This document shows positions 39,801 to 52,200 of a stretch of 64,000 nt of DNA, in pieces (the stretch's first letter is position 1; every line of letters starts with the position of its first letter). The position numbers and the translations under genes are program-made. The stretch comes from Tetrahymena elliotti 4EA (taxonomy: Eukaryota > Ciliophora > Oligohymenophorea > Hymenostomatida > Tetrahymenidae), in NCBI GenBank assembly GCA_000231825.2, contig JH720302.1, positions 663,428-727,427 of the forward strand, written 5' to 3'. The notes below the pieces were generated by a model. The model made no database searches and was not told the origin of the DNA. It saw nothing but the letters and a program-made list of their open reading frames with translations.

Positions 39801-42800
39801 TCAAAAAAACAAATAAAAAAACAAAAAATTCAAAAGAAAATAACGAAAAGAAGAAAATGAAAAAGTTTAAAATGACAAATGAGACACAAAAAACAAAGAA
39901 ACCAACTGACCTTAAAAAAGTTGAAAGAGAGAATATTCAAAACAAAAAAGTAAAAAATAGAAAAAATAGAAAAAATATAAAAAAAAGTAAAAAAGGTGGC
40001 ATTGAATAGATAGAAAAAAAAAAAATCAAAGACAGATAAACAAAAAATATACAAACTAATAAAAGTAATAATATTAGAAACAAAATAAAAAAAGCAAAAA
40101 CTTAGAAAAAAAAAAAGTAGAAGATAGAAAAGAATAATAAAAATAATGAAGAAAAAATTTAAAAAAATAAAACAAAAAATACGGAAAAAATAAAAATATC
40201 AACCACTAAAAAAATCAACAATCAAAATATTTCAAATCAAGCAGTTAAATCAGCATAAATATCAAAAATAAAAAAAACAAAAGAAACAAAAAAAAAAAAT
40301 ATAGAAAACAAAAATACTGAAGACCCGAAATAACTTAAACTAGAACAGATAAAACCAAAAAAAAAAGAAAATAAATCGAAAACTTCTAAATCTCAAAACT
40401 TGAAAAACCCGAAGCCAACAAATGCACAAAAAAACAAAAAAGATAATTAAGCTGAAAAAGCTGAAATAAACAATAAAAACCCGAATAAATCAAGGGAGTC
40501 TCAAAATATAAAAACACTCAAAGCAATCAAATAACACATCAAAAGCAAGAACGCAGAGAATTAATTAAAATAACCAAATCAACCATAAATCCAGAAGAAT
40601 GAGAAATATGATAAAGGAAATATAAACAATACTAATACCTAAAAGACCGAACTCACAACTCTCAAAGAAGAATAAAAAGAAGTAAAAGGAATTAAATCAA
40701 GCAAATCGAGAAAATTTAAAGATAAAAAACCGAAAAGACACCTAATGAGAGTTAATAGAGTGGCTGAAGAAAACATAGAAAAAAAAAAAATATAAAAAAG
40801 TGAAAAAAGTGAAAACACTGAAGCTTAAACAAGCTAAAGAAACAAAGGAAATAAAGCAAAGAGTTAAGACAGTAAAAACATAAACAAAAAAAACACAAAA
40901 GGGACAAGAGAGGCAACTGACAATAAAAATAATGAAATAACAAAAACAAAAGATAAAATAAGTAAGTGAAAACAGCAAAGAGAAGAAAATGGAACTACTA
41001 AAAATAGTAAAAAAAAAGGAAAGGTAGGAAAAGAAAATACAGAAAATAGTAAAAATAAGAACAATAAAGCCACAAAAGCGACAAGGCAAGCAAAAAATTC
41101 AAAAAAAGCTAAGACCAATACCACAAATTAAATAAATGAGGAAAAGAAAGCTGAAAGAAGTGAAGAAAAATAAGAAAAACAAGAAATTACAGAATAAATA
41201 AAATAAAAAAAAAAAAAAAAAAATAACACTATTACTTAAAATGTAGCTAGGATATATGGAAATAATTTAGGATCTACTTTGAGAAGCATTCGCATAGATA
41301 TGGGAGGCATAAAAACTTCAAGAGATTCTAGTATAATAAAATAATTAAATAATATGATTTAGATTTAATAATTTAAAAGTGGTGATCAGATTTATTTTAA
41401 TAAAATATAACTGCTTGATGAAGAGGATAATCCTTTATAAATCCTTGGCAGCAACTCTAATTAATTAGATAGTAACTAGTATAGTAGTAATGTTTTATCA
41501 ATAATGCAAAAAATAAGTATTTCTTTGAATTGGGATTAATAGAGTTAATAAATACAGTGCATAGGTGAAATTTCCTCAAAGTTATTAACAAATAATAGTT
41601 TTAAGCTGTAAGCATAAATAATTTACAAACCAAATAGCGAAATGACTCTCTCAGTAATTTCAAATACATTTGCTAAGCTTTTAGATTCCAAAGGAAACAT
41701 TTATTTATCATAAGGATATCTTTAAGAAAATATGTCAATCTTTTTTGAAAGTTGTTCATTAGGATAAATCATAAAGCAGTAAAGTAATTCAATAATCTGT
41801 GAAGATTGCCCTGAAGGAAAATATTCTTTAAGTTTATCAGATAACTAGTGTCAGTAATGTCCAGAATCAGCAGTTAAATGTTACTAGTCAACAATTCAAC
41901 TTAAAAATGGATATTGGAGAGAAAATGAATAAACAGATAAAATTATATATTGTTTTTGGAATCCAGATAATTGCTAAGCTGAATCATCTAAATCAAAAGT
42001 AAATTTTAAGCTTTTTATTTTTCATATTATAAATAAGATAAATCATTCCTATTATTTTCATTATTCATTTTATAAATTTTAAGGAGAAATAGTAAAATAA
42101 ATAAAGAATTTAAATAAAAAACTTTGAAGAAACAAAGTAATTATATTAATTCTCTCATAACCTCAATATTAAAAATAATAAATTTAATTATTTTAAGTGA
42201 AAACCTTTCCTCCCTAAATATTTTTTTTCATTTTATAAAAAATCTACATATTTTAAACTAATTTTTTTCTAATTACATTAAAAGTAATATTGTGCAGTTG
42301 GGTATAAAGGTCCTCTCTGCTATTCTTGTGACACTTATGGGGAAATATGGGGATAAAGATATTAATAAATTTTTGGGAAAGGTGATTGTCAAAGCTGTGA
42401 AGAAAATTGGATGATAATAGTCATCCATAATCTAATTTTATTTTTAATTATATTTCTCTACATATTTATTCTATTAAAAAGCATAATAAATAGATAATAA
42501 GCCAAATTAGCTGGTTATTATATCACCAAAATGGAAATGCTTTACTTGGGATCAACATGTATTTTTTCAAAATTCATTTCAAACTTTTTCATATAAAAAC
42601 ATAAAATGAAATTTTTTTAAAATAAGCTCCATTTCGAGATTAATTTCAAAAATGTTAATTTAAAACTAAAAGCATTTACTTGCTTCTTAATTTATTTATT
42701 GATTAATTTTTCTTTTTTAGTAATTAGACAAGACAAATCTTAAATCCTTTCAAAAATGTTAACAGATCACCTTTAGATACTATCTTTATTGAATCTCTTT

Positions 42801-44690
42801 TCTATAAATACTTCAAGATACTTAGTATTTCCAATTTAAGTATCTGGCAATTCTTTAAGTTTAACAAACAAGTCTATTGATTGCTTTTTCTCTAATTATC
42901 CAAATTTACAACCACTTTGGTTTTATTAATCTTTGTGGTCATTGTCTCTACCAATCTTAATCATCTTTTTTTACTTAATTATTGGAATTCTTCTAAAAAT
43001 ATTAAAAAATAACAAGAATATCTTAAATTACATGAGTACCTCTTTGATCTTTATTTATTTTTACTTTTTCCCAATGGTTGTTATGCTATTAAGTAGATCT
43101 TTAAATTGTCTTCAAATAGGTGGCAAAAATTATATGGATTTAGATATTAATATATTATGTTATGACTCATAGTATCATCAGCCCTATATTTTCTTTTTTT
43201 TCATACCTCTACTAATGATTTGGACATTAGTAATTCCACTGTACTTATTTTTAAAGATAAGAAAAGGAAAAACCAAAAAATGGGGTCTGTTTATTGAAAT
43301 AAAATATTCTTTTATCTTTGCTGGATATAAAGACAAATTTTATTATTGGGAATTTGGTAAACTTATTTATAAATCAATAATCATTTTAATATCAACATTA
43401 TTCCAACAGTCGAATAACTTAAAAGTAAAATTGTTCTTTTTTTGATAAAATTAAATTAAATTTTTTTCAAATTAAAATAAAATTATTAAGGTTTGCATGT
43501 AATATGCAGCTATTCTATTTAAGATTTACGTAGTATTTAAGATATAGCCTTACTAAATATAGACCTTTAATTATCTTTTACAAAAATCAGCTATCATATG
43601 TGCCTTTTCTCTAATATTAAGTTAAATTATTGCAACAGATGCAAATATGAATACTATTTTATTTTTGATGACAATTTCCTTATTAATATTGTCTAACCTA
43701 TTTTACATTATTTAATTAGTATGTGGTATATGCCTCATTACAATATCAAGTTATTCTAATAATAATAGCAGATTTTAAAATTGCCTCTTGTATTTCATTA
43801 AAAAATATCCCTCCTTTTTTGAAAGAATGTAGATATAAAAACACTAAATTAAAATTAGCTCTCTTTTTAAAATAAAGCATGTTAAAATCAAAATTAGATA
43901 GCTTGTTCAATATTTTAGATCAAACTAATTTTTTACAACAGATTCTGTGTAATAGCATTTTAGTCTCTAAAGAACTATTACTGGTTCACCTAAATAGGAA
44001 ATTACAAATTCATCATCTAGATTTTATTTAAAAAGTCAAATGAGTTAGACACCGATATCAAACTAAACAAAAAAAACAAATTCATTCAAAAATATGAGAG
44101 AAAAATGGTCATATTATTCAAGAAAAACAAAAGATAGTCCATTAAGTAAATAGAGATTGCTAAATAAATTTATTTATTAAATTATATTTAAAACTAATTA
44201 GATTAACAATTTTAAGAGCTAGCAATTACGAGAAACATGTAAAACTTCACTCAAAACGAAGAATGTACAACCTAGATTTCAGCAGAAGATAATTTTAATA
44301 AGCAGATTAAGCTTCTCATAAATTAAAATAAATGAGTAGTTTTATTAATATATAGACCTTGTTTCTTTTAAAAACTAAATTGAAATTAAAAATATTTTTT
44401 TTATTGATTCATAAAATTTTTTGATAAAAAATTTTGAATCCATGAAATTCCAAGTTAATTGTGTGATTTAATTTTTATTTGGTATTCAAAGTTCTTTATT
44501 TCTTCATTATATTTTTTATAAAAAAATAAAATAGAGATAATTTTTAAAAGATACATAAAGAAAACCAAATAAAAAAACAATAAATGAATAATAGTTTAAA
44601 TTTTCATAGTAAAAATGTCCATTAAGATAGAAAAATTATTTTATAGTTAAATTTGTTACAAATGATAAAAAAATGATTGTGATTTTATGA
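33865..44690 (+). CDS. Giant membrane protein, tandem paralogue (copy 2), disrupted as given
   Basis: It has the same seven-exon structure as copy 1: 33865-34881, 34933-37227, 37286-37444, 37592-41998, 42285-42558, 42721-43424 and 43491 onward. Exons 3, 4, 5 and 6 have exactly the same lengths as in copy 1 (159, 4,407, 274 and 704 nt). Signal peptide, Cys-rich start, second Cys module, the YKGPLCYSCD element and membrane segments are all retained. Two lesions occur. An A-rich block (39486-41221) replaces the beta-helix region and contains an in-frame TGA at 40967. Near 44230 a one-base loss shifts the frame, so the tail reads on to the TGA at 44688-44690 instead of the homologous TGA at 44333-44335. 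The sequence as given would make about 2,281 residues without membrane segments, so it is either a pseudogene or a damaged assembly of an intact gene. Confidence 0.8.
39486..41221 (+). other. A-converted block inside copy 2, collinear with copy 1
   Basis: Outside this block the copies match closely. Inside it almost all expected T bases read A, with fewer C-to-A, G-to-A and T-to-C/G changes. Collinearity persists: landmarks such as GAATAGATAGAAA (40003), AAATAATGAAGAAA (40142) and CTACTAAAAATAGTA (40997) align with copy 1 at a constant offset of 11,259 bases, and the host exon is 4,407 nt in both copies. The encoded residues change from hydrophobic beta-helix to Lys/Asn/Gln-rich, and one in-frame TGA (40967) replaces a TGC. 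The right end is an A run at 41205-41223. The edges are abrupt. Cause unknown; see findings. Confidence 0.85.
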
Positions 44691-44778
44691 ATTACTAATT
44701 AAATTATTAGGACTTTATTTAAAAATAAATTAAATTTTATTTATAATAGAGAATATTATTTTTTATAAATTTGTTTAT

Positions 44779-46728
44779 TCATTGATTGATACTTTAGTTA
44801 GAAATTCTTTCCTTCTCAGTTTATTACTCAGCTAGTAAAGACTCACTATTTCTTACAGACTAAACTCTTAAATCTGAATATAATACACTTGGATCTACTA
44901 TACCATTTGAAGCTGAACGATCGCTGTTATCTTCTTCAACAAATTACTAAGCTATTTCAACCACATCATAGAAACTGCCATTCCATAAATATAAATGCTC
45001 ACTTCTTTTATATGCAAAGAGCAGTATGAAGAGACCCATAATAGGATAGTTGATGCAAGAATATGGCCATTAATGAATATTAAATGTAGCTATTATCATG
45101 TATACTATAGAGCTAAAGAAATAACCAAATAATCCTAGATAGGTAAAAGCTCTAGTATTATAGTTTTGATAGCTTCTATCGTAACGATAGCAGTAATTAA
45201 TTAAAATACCAGGGAATGCTGTGCCTGTTACAGGTAGCCAAGAACAATATTTATCATAAATAATATTTATGCTTCTAACAGCTATTAAGAAAGGTTCATT
45301 ATATTAGTTAATAAATAAAATATCATAGCTCAAATCTTCATGAGTGTAAACAACTAAAGCTCCTATAGCATCTACAAGCAAGCAAATAGACAAAAACATG
45401 AATGCTTACTTCAAAGATTTAAATTTTAATAATTTCATGAGAGATCCTAGTAAAAATAATGCAAGTATATCACTAAAGTACCAAGTTTTACCAAAGTAAA
45501 GCCATAGAAATTCAAGGATTGCAGTAATACACAAGCTTATCAAATCCATCAGCTAAAATTTAAAAAATTAAGTCTAGAAGAAAATATGTTAAACTTATTT
45601 CTTAATGCATTTGCAATGGCAGAGCAATTCATTTGTAAAAAACCATGTAGAAAAGATTGTGACAATAGCCATAATTATATTCATGATGAATTCTAGTTTG
45701 TCATGATCAATGTAAATATTGGAGATTCCAATAGAAATCACAAGAAAAGCATACACAGAAGCATGATAATATTTCAATTCATATCTCTCAAATTTTCTAT
45801 TGATTTAAATTTAACTATAAGAACTCCGAGTAGTTTAATTGCTTTGAGGTCTAGTCTGAGAAACAGAAGATATGCTCAAAGGAGTAGAGTAAATAGCCAT
45901 AACAAGTACTATTATACTTAGTATTATGACTAATATGTTTAAACTTACAGCATACTTTACAGGTCTAAATTATTCATCACAAACAAAGAAATAATAAACA
46001 TTAATAGACTCTGATATTTGATCATTATCATTCAGTGCTGCTAATGTTTGATCTTTTGCTCTAGCTTTTGTTTAGGCGCTTTTTATGCTTATAGTAATAG
46101 AAATAGCAGTCCAATAATTTTCAAAGTTATAATTAGAAGGACAGTTTAAGCTTATTTAGAAAAGACCTTATTCTCCTTTCTTAATCAAAGCCTCATTTTT
46201 CTTAGGAGCTGGATGAGGTAAACCTAAATAATTAATACTTGGTTTCAGGCCATTTGTGAATTCTGGAGTTGCTGTCATTGAAATAATGATATCATAATCT
46301 TTATCTAAATTTTGAATCACTAAGCCAGGATTATTATCTTTGTCGTAGTTATAATTATATAAATTTTATGGGCGGGAGCAGCATTACCTATTCCACAAAC
46401 TCTAATCAAATTTATTAGAAAGCTCAAAGTCATTATAAACATTTAGACTCTCTCCTTATTAAATTGATTGAATCTAAGTATTATATTATATTGAAATATT
46501 CAACTTTTGCGAATTTTACAAAATTTGTTGATCAGTTAACAATTCTTAAAACTTATATTCTTCATTTTGATCAAAACTTTGCTTTTGGATATCCTCCTAT
46601 GGACAACCATCAGACAGAAAATGATGATGCTTTTAATCACTGTAGTTATCTAAGTTAGTACAATAAATAATAGATCCAAAAATGATAATAAGAGATATTT
46701 GAAAATTAATCCCTAAAATGTGCTTCAT
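44779..46728 (-). CDS. Signal peptide peptidase-like protein, catalytic residues lost
   Basis: Reading from 46728 down, the protein beg ins with a signal peptide (MKHILGINFQISLIIIFGS). A soluble luminal region follows, then a membrane helix and a multi-pass domain ending at the TGA at 44779-44781. The membrane domain follows the SPP/SPPL (A22B) plan: a W-Y-F-S-D-I-L-A helix, LKSLKQ-type loop, TM6 LLVDAIGAL, TM7 LPVTGTAFPGILINYCYRYD and a final LWNGSF element. Family hallmarks YD, GLGD and PAL appear here as VD, VTGT (Gly at the second Asp position) and PYS. The first Asp remains but the second catalytic Asp is gone, so proteolysis is unlikely. It may act as a rhomboid-pseudoprotease-like chaperone or trafficking factor; that is inference. 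The junction between the first exon and the rest (about 46470-46600) and a possible 42-nt intron near 45560-45600 are unresolved. Confidence 0.75.
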
Positions 46729-47857
46729 TTATAAAAAGGTATTATTTGCTATGCTAATCGAAACGTATTACTAATTAATCTATTTTATTTTTTTAACTTA
46801 AAATACAATTATATTCTATTTTAATATTTTTTAGCCTGTAATAATATAATTGCCTTACTAACAAATTTTAGATTATTTTAATAGCCTTAATAAATAAAAA
46901 TTGATAATTTCTTTATTGATTTGTCTTGAGTAAATTAATTAATTTTCTTTCTTTTTTAACTAAAACAAAGGAAAGTAAGAAGAATTACACTTTTTATATT
47001 TGTTTTAATCATACCCAATAGTTGATAAAGATATTATCTATTGCCTTTTGTCCACTCGTCAGGAAAAAATTGCTATTGTGCATAGTTGATAAAATTAAAA
47101 CATTAAAAATATCAAAATATTTAGCATTCAATCTAAATTCTAAAGACAAAATAATATATTTTCATTTAAATTAGATTTTTTAATTTAATTGAAGAGCAAG
47201 ATTTTAAGTTTTTCGGTATATGATAAACAAGTATTTTTTTTAATATATCAATTAACTGACAAAAATCAAATGAAAAATAATTCAATTCTTCAAAGTATTG
47301 AAAATAATTATACCACAACCCTAAATATTATTATTCATCCTAATAACCTAATAAATATGAAGAGTTTTATATGAAAAAATAGTTGCAAAAACATTTGTAT
47401 TAAATTTAGAATAATTTATTTAATTTTAAATAATTGCTTTTAATTTCACACATTATTATGATTTTCATTTTAATACTCATAAAGTTTTTTTTTGTTTTAT
47501 AAATAGTTAAATAATATGTGTTTGTTTATTTTTAAAAATTAATATTTTTAGATAATTTATTATCAAATTTGCAGGGATAGCAATTAAATTCCAATAAAAT
47601 TTGTTAGCAAACCCGGTTTTTTGTAGATATCGGTGATAGAAGAATTGATTTAATAAATTTATTAGAATGATTATTGATTGATACTAACTTTTCTGACTAG
47701 CTACTTATATATGTTTCTTTTGAATTTAAAAGGAGAATCTATTAAAATTTTAAAAATATTTATTATTTTCGATAAAGTTTGATATTTCAAAACATTTAAA
47801 AAATAAAAAAACCATAAATAGTTAGGGAGATACTAAACAATAATATAGCAAGCTGAA
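46729..47857. other. Divergent spacer with coding-like fragments
   Basis: This lies between the SPP-like gene (minus) and SKP1 (plus). Two plus-strand open stretches look coding-like: about 46960-47087 (contains YPIVDKDIIYCLLSTRQEKI) and about 47090-47374 (contains ILSFSVYDKQVFFLIYQLTD). Each ends at a TGA and lacks an ATG, and I could not join them by introns with confidence. They may be remnants of a larger gene or chance frames. Promoters of both flanking genes must lie here. Confidence 0.4.
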
Positions 47858-48376
47858 ATGGACGTTGAAGATAACAATTAGAATAATGGTATGCTTGGGT
47901 TAATTCTCAAAAATGATTAAAGAGTAGAAGTTGATCCTAGATTTAAGAATGTATCTGTTTTAGTAAAAGAATTGTCTGAAACAAATAATGGAGAAGATAT
48001 TCCTATTTCTCAAATTTCTATTGAAATGCTTAATGTTATTTTAGATTACTGCAAGCGCCATAACTGGAACCCTCCCAAGGTTTCTAAGCCCTTGCAATCT
48101 GCTGAATTATAAAAAAATTTGAGTGAACAAGACTATCTTTTCATAAAAGATTATCCAATTTATAAAGATAATCGCTTAAATGATTTATTATAGGCCGCTT
48201 ATTATTTGCAAATATAAAATTTATATGATGTATGCATTTGCAGAATTGCTACAGAATTCTACTTTGGCAAAGACCAAAGCAGCTTCGATGATCTTAAAAA
48301 GAAATTACAAGTTACTGAAGATCTTACAATTGAATAAGAAGAAAAAATACAAAAAGAATATCCTTGGATTTAATGA
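47858..48376 (+). CDS. SKP1: SKP1-family protein (SCF ubiquitin ligase adaptor)
   Basis: A single-exon gene of 172 residues, a normal SKP1 length. SKP1 links F-box proteins to cullin-1 in SCF E3 ubiquitin ligases in nucleus and cytoplasm. Residues about 13-80 match the BTB/POZ-like fold (LKNDQRVEVDPRFKNVSVLV, then IPISQISIEMLNVILDYCKR). Residues about 110-170 match the SKP1 dimerisation/F-box-binding domain, including LNDLLQAAYYLQIQNLYDV and the ending EEKIQKEYPWIQ. The loop between them is short. The typical WC near the C terminus is here W-I-Q, and the N terminus has a small Asn-rich extension. The ATG is the first in frame after an AT-rich leader. Gene symbol reflects family membership; ciliates often carry several SKP1 paralogues and this may not be the main one. 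Confidence 0.9.
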
Positions 48377-49258
48377 AAATTATTAAATATTATTTTAAAT
48401 TAGTATTTCAAGCAAGCTATATATACACAATATATCATACATATTCATAGAAATTATTTTTCAATTCAAATGTCTTTAGCTTCAATCAATTATATAGGTA
48501 TTGATTTTTTCATTTAAATAAATATACCGCCAAATTATTTTGTTAAATTAGTTCATTTAAAGCAAAAAAAATATTTAAATGATCTCATAGAATAGCTATT
48601 TTTTTGTAAATATTTCATGCATTTCTTAAACAATTTAAAAATTCATTTTAAAATATTTTCTTTGATTTCAAATAAAGAAAAAGAGAAATCATTTATTTTT
48701 TAAAATTTTCCTATTTAAAAAATAAAATGAAATTCAAAATTTTATGGACACATTAAATTTAGAAAGATCAAATTATTTTTTAGCTTTAAATTAACAAAAA
48801 TGATAGCAAAGCAAAAAAATTTTGAGATAAATCAATATTTATTCAAATTTGTTCATTAAAAAGTGTATTTTTGAGGTATTTTCAACAATTTGCATTCATT
48901 TTTTAACAAAAAGCCTGAAGAATTCCCTTCATTTTTTTAATAATTTGAAATTTATTACAGGCCATTATTTATTATTAGTAAGAACCAACTATATGCCTTT
49001 TTTGTTTAAATAATTACAAAATCCCTTTTGGATATTTTGATTTAGAAAATATGAATTATTTTAAACTCTTTTTTTCCAAATATTAATTAGTTAAGTAAAA
49101 TTTAAAAAATTAGATTGATTATAAACGTAAAATGTAGAGATATTTATTTACAAATCATAATAATTTTTGACAAAAAGGTAGTGAATTATTTAATCAATCT
49201 GAAAAGAGTTGAATAGAAGGAAAATTTTATTTATAAAATGGAATAGATATTGAATCAC
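48377..49258. other. AT-rich convergent spacer
   Basis: It lies between the 3' ends of SKP1 (plus) and the coiled-coil gene (minus). No gene, repeat or structured RNA could be supported. Confidence 0.55.
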
Positions 49259-52200
49259 TCATTAATGAGAATCTACAGATGAATTAGATGGTTTATACAT
49301 GTAAGGGGAGGAATCTTAGAAATTAGACTAAGTGTAAGAGCCTGATGCTTTATTGAGATGACTATTTATATACTCAGATCCAAATTACTCTTTGATAAAT
49401 AGATTTTCTCTTTCTTTATTGATATAAGCTTGATTAAAGTTACTGTTTTAATCAATAGCTTTTAACTAGGTCATAAAATCATTTAAGTTAAAAGGTTACA
49501 TAGAATGGGTACCTCCATTAATTTTATTTTCTTGGTTATTTACAGTTATTTTGTAGGGATTATTTTCATTATTTGAAAAAACTCTGTTGTGAGTTTAATT
49601 TAATGGTGGTTTTTTAAATACTTATTAAGTCTCATTGTTTCTTGACTGCATAAAGTTATTTGTAAGAACTTCATTTAAGCTATTATCTCTCCTGTGTTTA
49701 TTATTATGCAAACTTGAAGATCTAGCATGATTCATTGAAGGAACATTATAATTTATATTTGAAGTGTTAACATTTTCTTTTCTTGTTAAAAAGGAATTAT
49801 CTTCATAAGCTTAAGATATCAAAGAAGCGTTTAACACTGATAACTTTTTATTATCAAACTCCTTAATTGCTTCACTCTTTAAAGATTATATAGTCCTTTA
49901 CATCATTTGTAAATCCCTCTTTTCTGTCTCAATATGACGAACATCTTATTAGATTTTCTTTTCTTTCATAAGCAATTCATGCTATTATCTATCTAATTTT
50001 TCTTTCTCTTACATAAATGTTGATCTAAACTCCAAAATACTACTTTGTTCTTCCTAAATTTTTTTTTGTAATTCAAAAAGCTTTTTCTGCTCAGCATCTA
50101 ACTCACTTCTTTCATGATAAGAAACACTTGAGACTTTTTTGAAATCCATTTCTTTTCTGCTTAGCTCAAGTTCTTTCAACTCCAAAATCTATTTTTTTTA
50201 AAAAAAGTAATAAATATTAAATAAAATGAATTAAAAAGTTAGTTAACACAAACCTTTTGTCTTTTCAACAAATTTTCTTCCTAATCAATCAACTTTTATC
50301 TAATTTCTTCATTCTCTCTTATCTTAGCTTTATGCATCGCTTCTAATTTAGTTACTTGTGTTTCATTTGCTTATCTTTGTTTTTCAAATAGAACAATTTG
50401 CATCTCAAAATCTCTGTATTTCTATTCATATTCTTCTTTTATCTTTAATCTATTTTTTTTGATAATAATTTTAGTAAAAACATTAGAAAAGGTTTAATTA
50501 AAATTCACCTTTCATCTTGTGTCAAGCTCTTTTCGTTTATCAACTCTTATCTCTCTATGATTAGTTGTCTTTTTTTGTCTTACTCTTAAGAAGATATCTA
50601 ATCTTATAATTCTTACAATCTATTATATTCTCTCTTAAGCAGTACTTTTTCTGCTTCTATTTCTTAACGTAATAGAGATTCTCTGCTATCTAAATCCTCT
50701 CTCATCTTACTCAAACGTATTCTTTCATTCTCCAAATAATCTTGTTCAACCCTCAATTTTTTTTCTTGCATAAGCAGTTTCTCCTCTCTTTCCCTTAAAT
50801 CATCATCTTAATTTTTTTTCACTATTATTAAAAATAAAAAAATGTTTTAATTTTCATTAATTATTAACAATATAATTAATACCCTCATTATGATTTTCAT
50901 ATTTATTCGTTAAATTGTTAAGTTTATCTGCATTTAATCTGATTTCTTCTGTGAGAGATATCATTTTCTATGATTATTCAATTTGTCTTTTCAGCATTTC
51001 TGATTCTTATTAGAATGTTCTTTGCATTTGTTGCTTTTCATATTCCCAGGTTGATTCTTTAGATTTTAATTCTGATTCATGAAGTATTTTTAATCTCTCT
51101 TTTTCTGTCTTTAAGAGATTTTGCATTTCTTCAACTATATTTTCTCTAATTTTCTTTTCATGCTATAGTTGTTCTTCATGATTTTATCTCATAAGTTGAA
51201 TTTAGCCTTCATAATTATTTCTTATCATAGTTATCTAATGGATAGTTTCTTCTTAAATTTATTTCTTCGTCTCTTCAAACACTTTTGTATTTTTAAAAAA
51301 ATCTTAGCTATTTGTTTCTTTATTGAAAACTTCAGTATTTCTAAAAGACTCTTCTTGATTAAAAGACTCTTAGACTCTAACAAATGAAGGCTGAGCTGGT
51401 TATCTTTAAGTTGTATTATAAGTAATTTATTTAGTTGTCACTTCATTGAACAATTTAGGTTGAGTATTACTGAGTTCAGACTGATTTCTTATTTATTGCT
51501 ATTAAATATTAGGCTTTTGCATCATAAAATTAGAATCGCTAGGCTTATCTAAAGAATCTAAAATCGAACTTTTATCTGTTTTTAATTGTATTTGAGCAGA
51601 AGCTATTCTATTATTACTAATATTAGGTTCATCTTGCTTATTATTTTAATTTGTATAATCACCAAAGTCATTTCTATCTCTATATATATTATTTGTATTC
51701 CCAAATCTATTTCCATTTCTCCCTCCTGTAGTATCTCCAAAAGTTTCATTTCTATCTAGAAACATATTATTGGGGCTCTTATTATTATTAATATTATTGT
51801 TGTTGTTGTTGTCTTCAAAAAAGTTTTTATTATCATTAAACAAATTGTTCTAGTTCTATTGTGGTTTCTAAGATCCATCAAACTCATCATGAGTTTTCAA
51901 TAATCTAGGGGGCTTTGCTAATTTGTTAACAATAAATTTTCAAAATTAAAGAAAACAAAAAATGCTTGAATAAATGAATTACAATTATTATCAGCAGATT
52001 TTTCTCTGTTCAAACCTCTGTTTCTAGAAGGTAGTCTAGATAGAGTTGGGTTGTATCCACCAAGATCGTTATCATCGTCTAATTGGTTTGCTGTTTTGGA
52101 AGGGTTTTCATCAAAGATAGATCTCTTAGCGGATGAAGGAGCTTATAAAGGTGAATTGCTTTTATCATCTTTTTGCTAGATGTTTTAACTTATTTTTCTT

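Noticed and set aside
39463..41124. Phe/Ser/Cys-rich minus-strand open frames
   Set aside because: They are the complement of the A-rich block and mirror its composition. No start context, domain or splice structure supports them.
46464..46712. Plus-strand open frame opposite the SPP-like gene
   Set aside because: The minus strand reads as the signal peptide and luminal region of the SPP-like protein and explains the conservation-like composition better.
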